DNA from: Haemonchus contortus
Lineage: Eukaryota > Nematoda > Chromadorea > Rhabditida > Trichostrongylidae
DNA: 64,000 nucleotides
NCBI GenBank assembly: GCA_000469685.2
Contig: LS997567.1
Coordinates: 11,544,299 to 11,608,298, forward strand
Direction: 5' to 3'
Part shown: positions 13,360 through 23,745 of the stretch, piece by piece
Position numbering within the stretch: the first letter of the stretch is position 1
Layout: every line of letters begins with the position of its first letter
The notes under the pieces: model-generated
Database searches by the model: none
The model's input: the letters and a program-made list of their open reading frames with translations, nothing else
What the model was told of the DNA's origin: nothing
Translations under genes and position numbers: made by a program

Positions 13360-14331
13360 TTAGGTCGAGTCAAATCCTTCGGACAATGTGATAGTGATGA
13401 CTTCTAGAGATCATAACTCAGGAAAGGGTGACGAAAATGGACGCGCTAGGCATCGGTAGATAGAGTGTATAAAGCTCTTCCAAATACATACGAACGAATA
13501 CATCTGAACGTTTCCTGCGCTTGAGCGTGAGGAGAGAAAGTGCCATGTCGGCGCGGCAGTCCACGTCATACTGCTTCAAAGCATGAGGCACCCATCGACC
13601 GAGCTTTCGCACCTTGCCGATTGTCTTCAATCCACGATAATTGTGGACTGACTTCCCACGGGTGACTGCCAAATCACGAGTATTTTGAGACGGATCGGCT
13701 TCCACCTGGCTCCGCAGCACGTCCGAATCCAACTCCATTGAAAGTCCTGAACGGTCTTCATCTTCGATGAATTAGTTGTCCGACGTGAGCTTCGATTCCC
13801 ACTCGTAAATTGCGCATCTAGCAGGAGCAACCTTCTTGTAAACTTCCTTCATACGTCTATTGATCTCCGCGGGTTCTTGGCCAGATGAAAAAAGAAATAT
13901 GGTCTGGTCTTGCATTTTTGAGGGCCCGCCAAGCTTCCTCACTCCACTGCTCTTTGGCTTCATTCAAACGTTCTATAGCAGCGCACATCCTTCAGGCGTA
14001 GTTGCCACCTTCACTTATTCTCTTGCTCAGTGTTGCCCCAGTTTTGCTTTTGTTTTTTTTTTGTTGATTGTTACATTTTGGACGTTGTCTTAAATAACGT
14101 ATCAAATAAAGATAAAGATGGTGTTGCGGAGGTGAAGTTGCGACGACTTGCAATCATGGGGCATGGTTGCAGGGAAGGAAACAGGTATGTTCTTTAACAT
14201 GTATTTGGAAGAGTTTTTTCATACTCTATCTAACGATGCCACGCGCGTCCATTTTCGTCACCTCTTTCCCAAGTTATAACCTCTAGAAGTCATCACTATC
14301 ACTTTGTCCGAGGACTTATGACTCAATCTAA
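13360..14331 (-). mobile_element. Mariner copy with internal deletion
   Basis: Same family as 10,619-11,875. Ends TTAGGTCGAGTCAAATCC at 13,360 and GACTTATGACTCAATCTAA at 14,331; the inverted repeats extend for roughly 100 bases. At 972 bp it is shorter than the first copy and lacks the catalytic C-terminal half. Confidence 0.85.
13418..13963 (-). pseudogene. Mariner transposase N-terminal fragment
   Basis: Minus-strand reading gives FSSGQEPAEINRRMKEVYKK, then ELDSDVLRSQVEADPSQNT and RDLAVTRGKSVHNYRGLK, the paired helix-turn-helix region of a mariner transposase. It is followed by HALKQYDVDCRADMALSLL and then stops. A frame change lies near 13,780. No catalytic motifs remain. Confidence 0.8.
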
Positions 14332-14713
14332 TATTTTATTTTTCCGCCTATATTGCTACTTACACTAAATTATCCTTTACCTACTCTCCTGTTCCCTATT
14401 ATTCTCGCACTCGGCGGTCAGCGAAAAATGATTCGTGAAGTGAATCGTTTTCTCTTTTTTTACATATCGATTATTACCAGAACTTTCCATACTTGGCCTC
14501 AAAACTGGTCACCTCGTTATGGTGATTACAGTATAACTCTAACATGACGTGATAAATTCCTGCCGTTTCCGGAAACGCCCTCAACCGCGTAATATTTCGC
14601 GGTACTGAATGGTTGCTTTCAGACCTCAACGATTTATCCGACCGACCGTCCGTCCGTCCGACGCGTGCGTGCTGCGACGGCGGCGCCGCAGGATTATCCA
14701 ATGCAACTGAAAT

Positions 14714-14886
14714 GAAAATTCAGTCCGGCACTTGGCTCTTACAGTAATCCCCTGGCTTACCCCACAACCCACCCCCGTGTCCTTGCCCAGAGCCCCTTTT
14801 CGACGCGTCGTATATGTGACGGGTAAAAATTTGCGTATTAACACGTGCCGGATTACTGTAAGAACCGAGTGCCGGACAGAATTTTC
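14714..14886. mobile_element. Small inverted-repeat element (MITE-like)
   Basis: A 173-bp segment with ~38-bp imperfect inverted ends: CAGTCCGGCACTTGGCTCTT near 14,721 and AAGAACCGAGTGCCGGACAG ending about 14,880. The interior includes GTTTACACGTGC-like unique sequence and no gene. A non-autonomous DNA transposon is the simplest reading; target-site duplications are unclear. Confidence 0.45.
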
Positions 14887-15161
14887 GTTCCTGTTCCAAT
14901 GCAAAAGGGTACCTTGGCCCACAGCAATTCTTTTAAAGGTAATTTAATGTGGTCAGATAATAGAACTAGGCATTCGAGAAACTGAAAAATGCATAATGAT
15001 GATCGCAAATAAGGGGTGGGAATTCATAAAGTCACGGTCTGGATATTATTTATCTTTCTTAACCTGCAGTAAAAAAGACAAAGAAAGAAAACACCTCCAT
15101 TGAAAAAGCTATAGAGTAATAATGGCCAGTAGATCCTCAGTTCTTTGATTGCTGCACTTAC

Positions 15162-18100
15162 CGGAGTAGACCGCTGAAGGAGGTGACTTGATATCGTCAA
15201 AAGAGTCAAGCAGTACAAAGTCGAGCACAACATCCCAGAATCCGAAATCAACCACCTGAAGGAAAATTATTTTGAAAAACAGCAACAGCGCCCATAGAGG
15301 GTAATCTCGCTGTATATGAAGCGGTAATTTTGCATGTCTGTTTGTATGTCGGTTTGTGCGTCCTTCCGAAAGTCACTTAGGCACAATGAAGAGTGTGAAT
15401 GTCACGTGAGCGCGGTGAGGAAGCAGTTATGGGCCCGTATGCATAACGCCCAGGGTAGGGAAGGGGAGAGTCTCCCCAAGGAAATGTTTGTTTTCGCCGT
15501 GGGTCAGATAAGTGACGCCGGAGCGCAGTATTTTGCACCTCTGAGACAGTGTTAAATTGATATCAGAAGCTCTATTTTTCGATTAGATGAACCGGAATTT
15601 GGAGAGTGTGTGGAATCTTGCCAAGGAAAAGCACTCTCACAAAGTGGAGGGGAATTTTACCCTGGAAACGCTCAAGGAGGTAGCAAAAGGTTAGTATGTT
15701 CTACGTAATGCATTTTTAGGGTTGTGGAAACTTAGGAACGCGCATCCAGTTATCGCGCACCTATTGCAAAGAGACCTTAATCAAATGCGAATATTCGAAT
15801 GTTATAGTACTGCTTCTATACCTCTATTAATTGTGTAAAAATAAATAATTGTAGAGAACAGTAAGAAAGTGAAGCATCTAGAGAAAAATGTCACAAATCA
15901 ATCAAATTTGTTAACCAGATGTCAGACGAATAGATGGCATTGTGTTAAGAACTTTGTAAAAAGTCTTCAAACATCGTTGGGCGGGAGAGTTGGGCTAGTT
16001 TCCGTTTTTACAGAGCTTTCCTTTAAGACCAACTTCAGCACTAGAGGAGAGGTTATTAGAACCAAACAAGCACCAATCACTTCCATAGTAATTAATCGAT
16101 ACGTACCAGTTCCTTCACTTTCTAACCTTTACACGTCTCCGAAATACTTTCCGGCTCAGGAACTTCATACCGCGAGATCCTGCACATACACAATCTTCTT
16201 CAACGCACCTACTCCACTCCTCAACGCATCTACTTCCAGCACTGTAACCCTCATTCTATTATGCTTCATATCTCCTAATATTTATTCCTCGTCGCTTACA
16301 CTGGTATACATCTAGTCGATAGACCACTCACCAAGTCGGTCGCATCGAAGCACAGTCCTGCAGCGTCTATTTCAACCTTTACACATGCTATACACATAAT
16401 TCTTGCTCGAAAACATGCTTTTTTGCTATAGGCGCCGGACTTTCTTACTGCTGCTATCATCATACATCTTCAACACTTCATCTTTCACTTGCTCGTGAAA
16501 GATGCGAACAGCATAACAGGCGTCAAGTTTTCGCACCTAGGCGGGAAATAGCCAATCCGTGCAAAGATTCGTACACCCTTTTCCAAGACAGGGTTTGTTA
16601 CAAAATTAAGAGCAAAGCGAGTAGAAGGTGCACGACTACTACAGCAACACCAGACAGCACTCATTCAGCTTGAAAATTGCGAGCTAAGAACAAAACTGAA
16701 CCATAAAATAAATTAGTACCACGGATGTGCCACTAACTTCCACGACAGGAATAGCCGGGAGTACAAAGATTAAAATATAATAGGATATGAAATATTATAC
16801 CAATCAACCAAAAAACTACTTACGAGTTGATGACAGAAATAATTTCGGTTTCCTTCTTTAATCACACCAGGATTGTGATGCAATATGCTCACGATAACTG
16901 GTGTAAATCTAGGAAGAAAAACGTGTATATTTGAAAACTAAACTGCTCTACAGCAACGATGTCAGCAGTTTAAATAAATTGGTAGTTGGTTGCAGCAGTA
17001 GAGCAAAATCAGAGCAATACTTGACGGATGCGGCAGCAGGAATCAGGGGAATAAGCGCTCAGTCGAATAAAGTAGTGATTAACGGAGTAGCGGCGTGCAA
17101 GACCATCGGCGCCCCAGCTCAATTCTTGGGGTACGTTCATCCCCCTCCCAGGGTAGGAAGGCCTCCCCTCCCAGGGTGGGGAGTCAATGGGGTCGGGCTT
17201 CCCTGAGCTCTCGCTAAGGTAAGGTCGCAGAGGAAAACATCACATGATTATCGAGGGCTGGCGATTCTTCACCTGTTTATAGGAAAAATCTTTGCTCCAC
17301 TCCAACCATCTTGATACAGAACGAAGGCAAAAACCCCACTTGAACGTTCGCGCCCTTCGTAAACATTTCCATGGGGAGACTCTCCCCTTCCCCACCCTGG
17401 GCGTTATGCATACGGCCCATGAATTGGAAGCCAATCGATACTGTTTATGTTGTTCCTCAACAGGTAGTAGGTAAACGGTAGTGGGCATGTGGTGCACGCG
17501 TGGGCGTGCGTAGCCCAACTGATTCTAACAAATCTACATCTGATTTCTGCCTTTTCACCGATTCGTTGTACTCAGCGTTTTCTACTGAAGATGATGCCAC
17601 CCAGTAGCGGCGGTTACGCTGAACTACACAACCTCCACCACATAGCACACATTCACAAGAGAAGGCGCCTATTTTATATCTACTTTCGATCGAATAGAGG
17701 GTCAGGATTCATTCAGCTAACATAATCAAAAGAGGAAGATCTACCGCGCTTCAATGGCTAATAGCAATGCAGCTAGACGGCTTTCCCTTGCCAAAGGGAA
17801 TTGGAATTTTAGATCCTTCATAGTTTTGTTCGTTGTTTCTGTTTTTCCGCAAACTTTATTCTGTACTAAGGCCATGGAGACGTAAGCACAGTTTGGCCCC
17901 ATTGTTGATCATTTAAAATAGCCTGCGAACTGTAAAACGCATGAATAACTAAAAATTGTATCTAAACTTACCCCTCGGTCGGCTAGCTCCTCTTCCATTT
18001 GGTTGACATTCGCTGCGTTACGGAAAAACTCTAGTAAGGCATCAAAGGCAATGTAAAACTGGGACGGATCCTACAAAATCAAACCATTAGGCATGTTACA

Positions 18101-21100
18101 ATTTTCGGAAGAGGGGCAGCTCTAATTGGACCAAGGTAAACCTGCTTCGAGTGTTTGAGAATATCTCCTAACAGTGTTCGCCCAGTTTTCGCCAGCCACA
18201 TCCTCCGATGTTCATCATGCAAGCATGTCTGTAAGTGCGAAAGGTGAGCCGTAACGTGTGAACTACAGGGATTAACAAATGCTCGATATGTATGAGGGTT
18301 TGAAACGTACAGCAAAAGCTTGGCGAATGCACCAAAGTTTTGCTGCGAAATCGAGCTCACTTTCACATTGACATATGTCGCCTCTCATTTTTCTATAGTC
18401 CACCTAAACAACAGCAAACCGTTAGAGCATCACATTTAGGAAACGGTATGACGAACGCAGAACAGAAAGATTTGTACTTCTCCATTGTTTGCAGCGCGTA
18501 ACCCATCTTTGTAAAATATAAGCTGGTCTTCTGGTATCGGCAGGAGATCTCGGAAAAGATCTTCGTCAAGCGTTACCGACTCGAAACAAAAATATAGTGT
18601 TGGGGCTTCGACACGAAATCTCTTTACTCACAAATTCCTCATAAGCCGACATAAAGGAGTCATCTGATAGAACTGACAAGGTTCCGGCACGCGGAGAACT
18701 GTAAACTGTTGCCCAACCAGCTGACTGAGGAATGGCATTGCCAACTAAACATTTCAGGAATGAACACAAGGTACTTGTATGACCTAAAACTCAACCACTC
18801 ACCGTCGTCCTTGAATTCTTCCAAAACTCCATCAGCAAGCAGTCGTGCCACATCGCTTCCAAGTAACCGTAGACGATCAGCTATCGAACTAAGTTCCCCA
18901 AATCTATCAGAATGTTTCTCGCTTTTGGTGCGGTACGCCTCGATAATGGCAAACGCTCGCTCTATTGAACGTAGCAGATCTTGGCCAGAGTCGACAGCTC
19001 AATTTATATTAGGTTGATGCATAATTATTGCGGATTTTTTCGAACAAATTTTACTCAAAGAAACGGTAGAAATATTTAGCAAAGACATGTTCAAATAATG
19101 ACTACGGAACTTATACACCAAATATGGGAGGCACTGTTTCCCATTTGATAGGTTGTTGGATTCCACAGGCAAAGGAGTTCGATTCTTGGAAGTAATCCAA
19201 GCTTTGACGTCGGCTATCATCCATCCATTTCGACGAAAGTTCTGTTTGTTAGCGAGTTTGTCAACGTGCGGTTGACGTGATAAACCAGAGGAATCTCTTA
19301 TGGTGAATGGGGCGACCGTAGAAGCAGATTTCATTTTTTATTCGGCTTTGGTTTATTATTCCATCGTCGAGAAGTTCGTCGCGATCACTTCATGGCTGCG
19401 TCACCTTCCAACCTTTCTCGAAGTAATAGGGCACAATGTAGCGTATATGAAAATGACTTTCTAGACACCTTTCTGTTAAGGAAAGCAAGGAGATCATTTC
19501 TATCAAATCCCGAATTCATCATTCAAATTCCATCGAGAGAAAAGAAGCCGCGAAAAAATCCGCAATAATTAGCAAAAATTATGCATTAACCTAACTGTAA
19601 GCTTTTCAAAACTATGGACTTATAAAATGAATACTAACAAAATGTCACACGCTTAAAATAACATAAACCTTGATATCACAGAAAGTGATTCTTGTGATCA
19701 TCACAAAGCTTCTATAGTTGGTTTGTTGGCGAGCAGTAGAAATAGGCGGTGAATGAGAAACATGTTTAAAGGCAGCAAAGCCAAATGTTGAGAGAACTTC
19801 CGCTTTGAGAACCATGTAGATTCATACATTTATACGTACGACAAAGAAAAGAAACACAAAAAATGCGAAGCTTTACTCTGTTGAAAAGGCATGGGGTCCA
19901 GTAATCCCACTTATATAATCGGCTAAGTGTGTCTGTTGGTGTGTGTGTGTGTGTGTATGTGTGTGTGTCTGACCGGAAATTCATAACTCCTGTCCCCGTG
20001 GACCGAATGCTTTCAAAGTTGGTAGGAGTACAGGCGGCGGTACGGGAACACTTTTAGTGGGTGGCAGGTTCGGACTCCGCCCAAAGGGGGCGGGGTTTGT
20101 GAGGAGTAAATGTTTGAGCGAAAATTCAGAACTCATGTGCCCGTGATCCTAGAGTACTCAAACTTGGTAGGAAATATGGGAACAGGGTGGAAACACTAAT
20201 GGCGGGTAGCAGGATCAGACTCCGCCCACAGTGGGCGAGGTCTGTGCAAAAATTCACAACTCCTGTCCCCGTGATCCTAGAACACTCAAACTTGGTGGGA
20301 GTTATGGGAATAGGGTGGGAACACTCATGGTGGGTAGCAGGATCAGACTCCGCCCACAGGAGGCGAGGTTTGGAAACACAAGCACAGGAAACTCATAAAT
20401 CCGATGAAGGTCTATAATGGAAATCAGCTCATGCGGCCCCGTCTCTCATTCCTAGAGCCCCTAGCGCGCGAGAGCGTGCGTAGCCGCCTGGTTAACTCAT
20501 ATAGAAAAAGACGATCAACCCTCAACACGATATCTTGTAAAGATATAAGACTGTTTCGCTGAAGCAGAAAATGAGTGAGGCCAAAGCGAGGCCTTCACCG
20601 TTATCGACTGCAGGGGTACTGCAGTAAAGGTTACTTGAGGCTCATTTAGGTCAAATTTTCCAGATCATGCGAAAGGAATCTCCGTAATCATGAGGGAAAT
20701 TCCAAGCCTATAAGAGTGGTGACCCGAGAACTTGGCGTATTAGGCGCTACATAAGTAGCTGCCATTAGGGAATGATAATAACTCCCTGAGAAATATTTAC
20801 TCACTGATCTGAAACCATTCCTCATTATTGCTTCTGATTGCTTAAAATTAATACATATATTGACTCATATTGCAAACTGTATTGAATATACAAGGAGTTA
20901 GTGCGACTTTGACCGGAAATAAATGTCTCGGGAATATGTGACTACTATTTCTATCTACTCGGAAGGAAGGCTCCCTCAAGATCCTGCAATATTCACACTG
21001 AAGCCATTTGTTAAAAGTGCAATGAGCTGTTTAAGGTGGCAGCCTTCATTCTCAATTTGGCAACCTTCAGTGTGTGAGTGTGCGAAAAGAATAATCCGAA

Positions 21101-22254
21101 TGGGGGTATGGGTGAATTCACTCAATTCTGGATGGACGCGGCAAGCCGCGCGGCGAAACTTGTGGTGATCCGATCGACTCTGATGTTTATCATTGGAACA
21201 CAGGCTTTAGGTAGATTAGATAAGTAGGACCAGCAGATGCTACTGACCTACCCTATTTCAAATTTGTGTCCGAGTGATAGTTGCCATGGCCGTTTAAATC
21301 ACCTCGAATTTCGCCGCGCAATTTACCGCGTCCACCCAGATTGGGGTAAATGTTCCGTCTCCCATATGAATGGGGGAATTCTGGCATAAAGTCCGGAGCA
21401 ATACAAAATTATAAACGTTCTGCACTCTTGATCTAGGGGTTGATTGACAGCAACTTTTGGTAGCAGGGATACCCTAGCCAGCTCTTCACACAACAACACA
21501 AATTCACAGCAGCAATGAAATCTCGTCCTCCAAAGACCCCTTTTGTCGTCAAAATATCGCACAATTCTAGAATATAATTTTCAAGAAGCCTTATATTTCG
21601 CGAATCCTGCAGGAATCTCTCATTTGTTCCGAAACAGATATTCTATTCTGCGCCAATACTTTCGTCCATTCACTTATAAATTGTAGCTAAAGGTCACAAA
21701 TAAAAAACTGACTAAACTTGTAATGAAGTAAGGTGAGACTTTTGTACTCAGACAGATAGAACAATTCTGAAGAAATCATAATGAGGTACAGAGCTTGCCT
21801 GATACAGGAAAGGCGTCCATACTAGCACTAAAATGATTTCGTTGCCGGCAACCCCCTGGTCGTCCATTTGCGCGTTCGCTTAGTGAAGGAGTACAATATA
21901 AGCGAGAAGATGTGCGAGCTGAAAGCACCTAAACTTTATCAGAACTACAAAGCGGGCTAATACCGTCGGAATCCTCAACCACCTTCAGGTTTTTCACGAC
22001 GATGAATGGTGTCATACGGTATTTCCTGGAGGCCCGCGTCACTAGGTCCCTCTGCGATTTTGGCATTTGAATGCCTTTCACGGAGAAACCACCTCAAGAT
22101 CCCAAAACGAGTGTAAAAACAGAAGAAAGAATGAGTACGAAGTCTAACTTTACCTACGTATCAGAACTGCGAAAAGAACCACGCCAACACCTATACCGGC
22201 AACAACAACAGTCTTTGCTTGGCCTGCAAGTCTTACACCTGCTGGAGGCAGCAT
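15162..22254 (-). CDS. miga-1: Mitoguardin (MIGA) homologue, 3' end missing
   Basis: Nine minus-strand exons: 22154-22254, 21983-22092, 18803-18997, 18632-18744, 18478-18579, 18311-18403, 18142-18228, 17972-18070, 15162-15255. Phases agree at every junction (331 codons plus one base). Exon 1 encodes an N-terminal membrane segment (VVVAGIGVGVVLFAVLIRR). Exon 4 carries SVLSDDSFMSAYEEF, which fits a phospho-FFAT motif (acidic flank, F at 2, S at 4, A at 5, E at 7) of the kind that binds MSP domains of ER proteins. Exons 6-9 encode the conserved mitoguardin domain (ESELDFAAKLWCIRQAF, HRRMWLAKTGRTLLGDIL, DPSQFYIAFDALLEFF, WDVVLDFVLLDSFDDI). Mitoguardins are outer mitochondrial membrane proteins that move lipids at ER contacts. 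Exon 2 is the least certain. About 200 C-terminal residues are expected but not found; the acceptor just below exon 9 would give an immediate stop. Intron 8 (2.7 kb) and intron 2 (3 kb) hold repeats. Confidence 0.85.
15313..15430 (-). repeat. Tail module of the modular repeat in MIGA intron 8
   Basis: Reverse orientation of the tail module: GCATGTCTGTTTGTATGTCG and CACAATGAAGAGTGTGAATG. It is followed by GCATAACGCCCAGGGTAGG, whose inverse lies near 17,390-17,430. Confidence 0.5.
15436..17440. repeat. Inverted GC-rich segments within MIGA intron 8
   Basis: GTATGCATAACGCCCAGGG and GGGGAGAGTCTCCCC (15,438-15,482) recur inverted at about 17,372-17,420, and a diverged direct relative is at 17,110-17,185. 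The ~1.6 kb between (15,500-17,100) shows no recognisable gene. Confidence 0.45.
17475..17965. other. Intron sequence, nothing recognised
   Basis: Part of MIGA intron 8. A minus-strand open stretch near 17,457-17,648 has no family match by eye. Confidence 0.4.
19009..19594. mobile_element. Deleted mariner element abutting MIGA exon 3
   Basis: Ends TTAGGTTGATGCATAATTAT (19,009) and ATTATGCATTAACCTAA (ending 19,594), 586 bp, with TA at 19,007-19,008. Minus-strand remnants match an N-terminal mariner region and a C-terminal LSNGKQCLPYLVYKF-like tail, with the catalytic core deleted. It lies nine bases upstream of the acceptor AG of MIGA exon 3. The same family occurs at 37,785-38,360 and, as one end only, at about 38,450-38,685. 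Confidence 0.8.
19600..19910. other. Intron sequence, nothing recognised
   Basis: Unique-looking AT-rich part of MIGA intron 2. Confidence 0.4.
19913..20497 (-). repeat. Modular repeat copy within MIGA intron 2
   Basis: Minus orientation. The head at about 20,400-20,497 (inverse of CGGCTACGCACGCTCTCGCG and GGGGCTCTAG) is followed by three ~115-bp units with GGAGTCTGATCCTGCTACCC-type cores, then a TG/CA microsatellite (19,927-19,972) and the tail GCCGATTATATAAGTGGG. It unites the ACCAGGCGG head type with the second GC-box unit type in one element. Confidence 0.6.
20500..21115. other. Intron sequence, nothing recognised
   Basis: Part of MIGA intron 2 with no visible gene or repeat. Confidence 0.4.
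21119..21346. mobile_element. MITE-like element with ~45-bp inverted ends
   Basis: Left end TCTGGATGGACGCGGCAAGC continuing GCGCGGCGAAA; right end TTTCGCCGCGCAATTTACCG continuing CGTCCACCCAGATTG. About 228 bp long and non-coding. It lies in MIGA intron 2. Confidence 0.5.
21350..21980. other. Intron sequence, nothing recognised
   Basis: Between the MITE and MIGA exon 2. No exon or repeat recognised. Confidence 0.35.
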
Positions 22255-22257
22255 TAT

Positions 22258-22275
22258 CTGGAACGAAGTCTAAAC
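22258..22275 (-). promoter_or_regulatory. Candidate trans-splice acceptor of MIGA
   Basis: On the minus strand, GACTTCGTTCCAG ends three bases before the MIGA start codon. A strong AG so close to the ATG is typical of nematode spliced-leader acceptors. It could instead be a cis acceptor from an upstream non-coding exon. Confidence 0.45.
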
Positions 22276-23720
22276 TAGTCAATCGGCTTAAATCCATAGT
22301 CAGGCGGAAACATCTCCTGTTAAGTACTACACTGAAAGTGACGGTGGACACTGTTGTTTTCTTTAATCTTATTTTATTCATGACACATCGTAGCCTTGAC
22401 TAACTTGCACCATATTTTGCAGACTTTGAATGCGATAACTAATGCTTGGCTGAGACACAGTCGCTCATTCAAGAATTCACAAAGCCGAATGAAAGCAATA
22501 CACGACTCAGCATTACTGTCTGCTAAAAAAAATTCTCCAACACTACTGTAGAACAATCAACGGCAGACAGTCAATGATTGCTTACTACAGAATTTGACTT
22601 TGCAATAACAGTGACCACAGATCTATTCGAAGAAGAAACAAGATGTAAATAGGGTAATACCTATGGAAATTATTAATATTTTGGTCAGCAGAGGAATAGT
22701 TGCGTGAAATTGGTAGGCGAGTTGTAGTACCAGCAGCACGAAGGACTACTGTAAAATGAAAGCGCTCCAACGGTAAATGAGTTCAAACATGCGCGCGTGG
22801 GAATATAATTCAAGCTGCAGAACATTCCCATGAATGAACGCGATCTTTTCTTTTTTATCAGATTGACTTTGATTGTTTCTTACTGCTTATTTTTTGTTTT
22901 TTTTTCATGTTCATCAGACCAAATTGTTCGGTATGACTCCTTCACTATTATCGATGATCAAGACCACAATGGGATTGAGGAAAGTTGTCTGCAGATGTAA
23001 ATAATCAACCTGACTCACAGATTGCGCGCTCGAATCTTTCATCACACTTCTGCCATACGAGGCGGGTGCGGAAAGAGCGTTGCAGTGTTCGGGAAGAAGA
23101 TACCGGAGCCGAATATTCATAAGGATATGACGTGAGGCTGATCCAATGCACCGTCCTTTTGATAGACGGATCGCCCGGCTACGGCCGGGCTCTGCTGCTT
23201 TGCGTGTTAATTGGGGTGCGGGCCTTCCGAAGTTGGATGCTCAAATATCGGTGAACGGTAGCTATGAGTTTCCTACCAAACACGCACACACAATACACAG
23301 CTCGTGAACGGCCGCCCGTCAAGAGCGCAGTTCCGCTCAAGTCGTGTGTAGCGCATTTTATAGTAGAGATTCGCCAGCACTCCTGCATTTTGCTCCACTT
23401 TTCCTCCCTCACCTTGTTAAACTTCAGTCTTGTATTTCTACTGCGTAATACTTCAGTACTATTCTGATATTTTTCCATCCGTTAGGTTTAGTTACTAATA
23501 TTTTCCATACTCAGTACTATTCTGATATTTTTTCATCCGTTAGGTTTAGTTACTAATATTTTCCATACTATATTACACTCAATTCCACCTGGCCTTCGTT
23601 ACAGTAATTGTGACTATTCAGAATTTTGAGCGGATTTGACAGATTATTACGAAAAAATATCTTGTTTTGAAATTCCCAATGCTAATTTCTTCCTGTAGGA
23701 ACCCACAGTTAGACTTCATT
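22275..23720. promoter_or_regulatory. Shared upstream region of MIGA and MOSPD
   Basis: Space between the divergent start codons of MIGA (22,254, minus) and MOSPD (23,746, plus). It contains a repeat at about 22,860-23,110 that resembles 42,760-43,020 (both carry an A/T tract, then GATTGCGCGCTC-like and ACGAGGCGGGTGCGG-like motifs), a GC-rich palindrome near 23,170 (GCCCGGCTACGGCCGGGC), and a 58-bp tandem duplication. A bidirectional promoter is inferred from position only; no TATA box was chosen. Confidence 0.4.
23454..23569. repeat. 58-bp tandem duplication
   Basis: Two nearly identical copies starting CAGTACTATTCTGATATT at 23,454 and 23,512. It lies about 180 bases upstream of the MOSPD start. 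Confidence 0.9.
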
Positions 23721-23730
23721 TCATCTTCAG
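23718..23730 (+). promoter_or_regulatory. Candidate trans-splice acceptor of MOSPD
   Basis: ATTTCATCTTCAG ends 15 bases before the start codon at 23,746. The pyrimidine-rich acceptor with no obvious upstream exon suggests spliced-leader addition. Confidence 0.5.
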
Positions 23731-23745
23731 AGAAGTCGAAAAGGA

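Noticed and set aside
15060..15160. MIGA exon 10 at the nearest acceptor below exon 9
   Set aside because: Joining there gives an immediate stop codon and none of the conserved downstream mitoguardin sequence.
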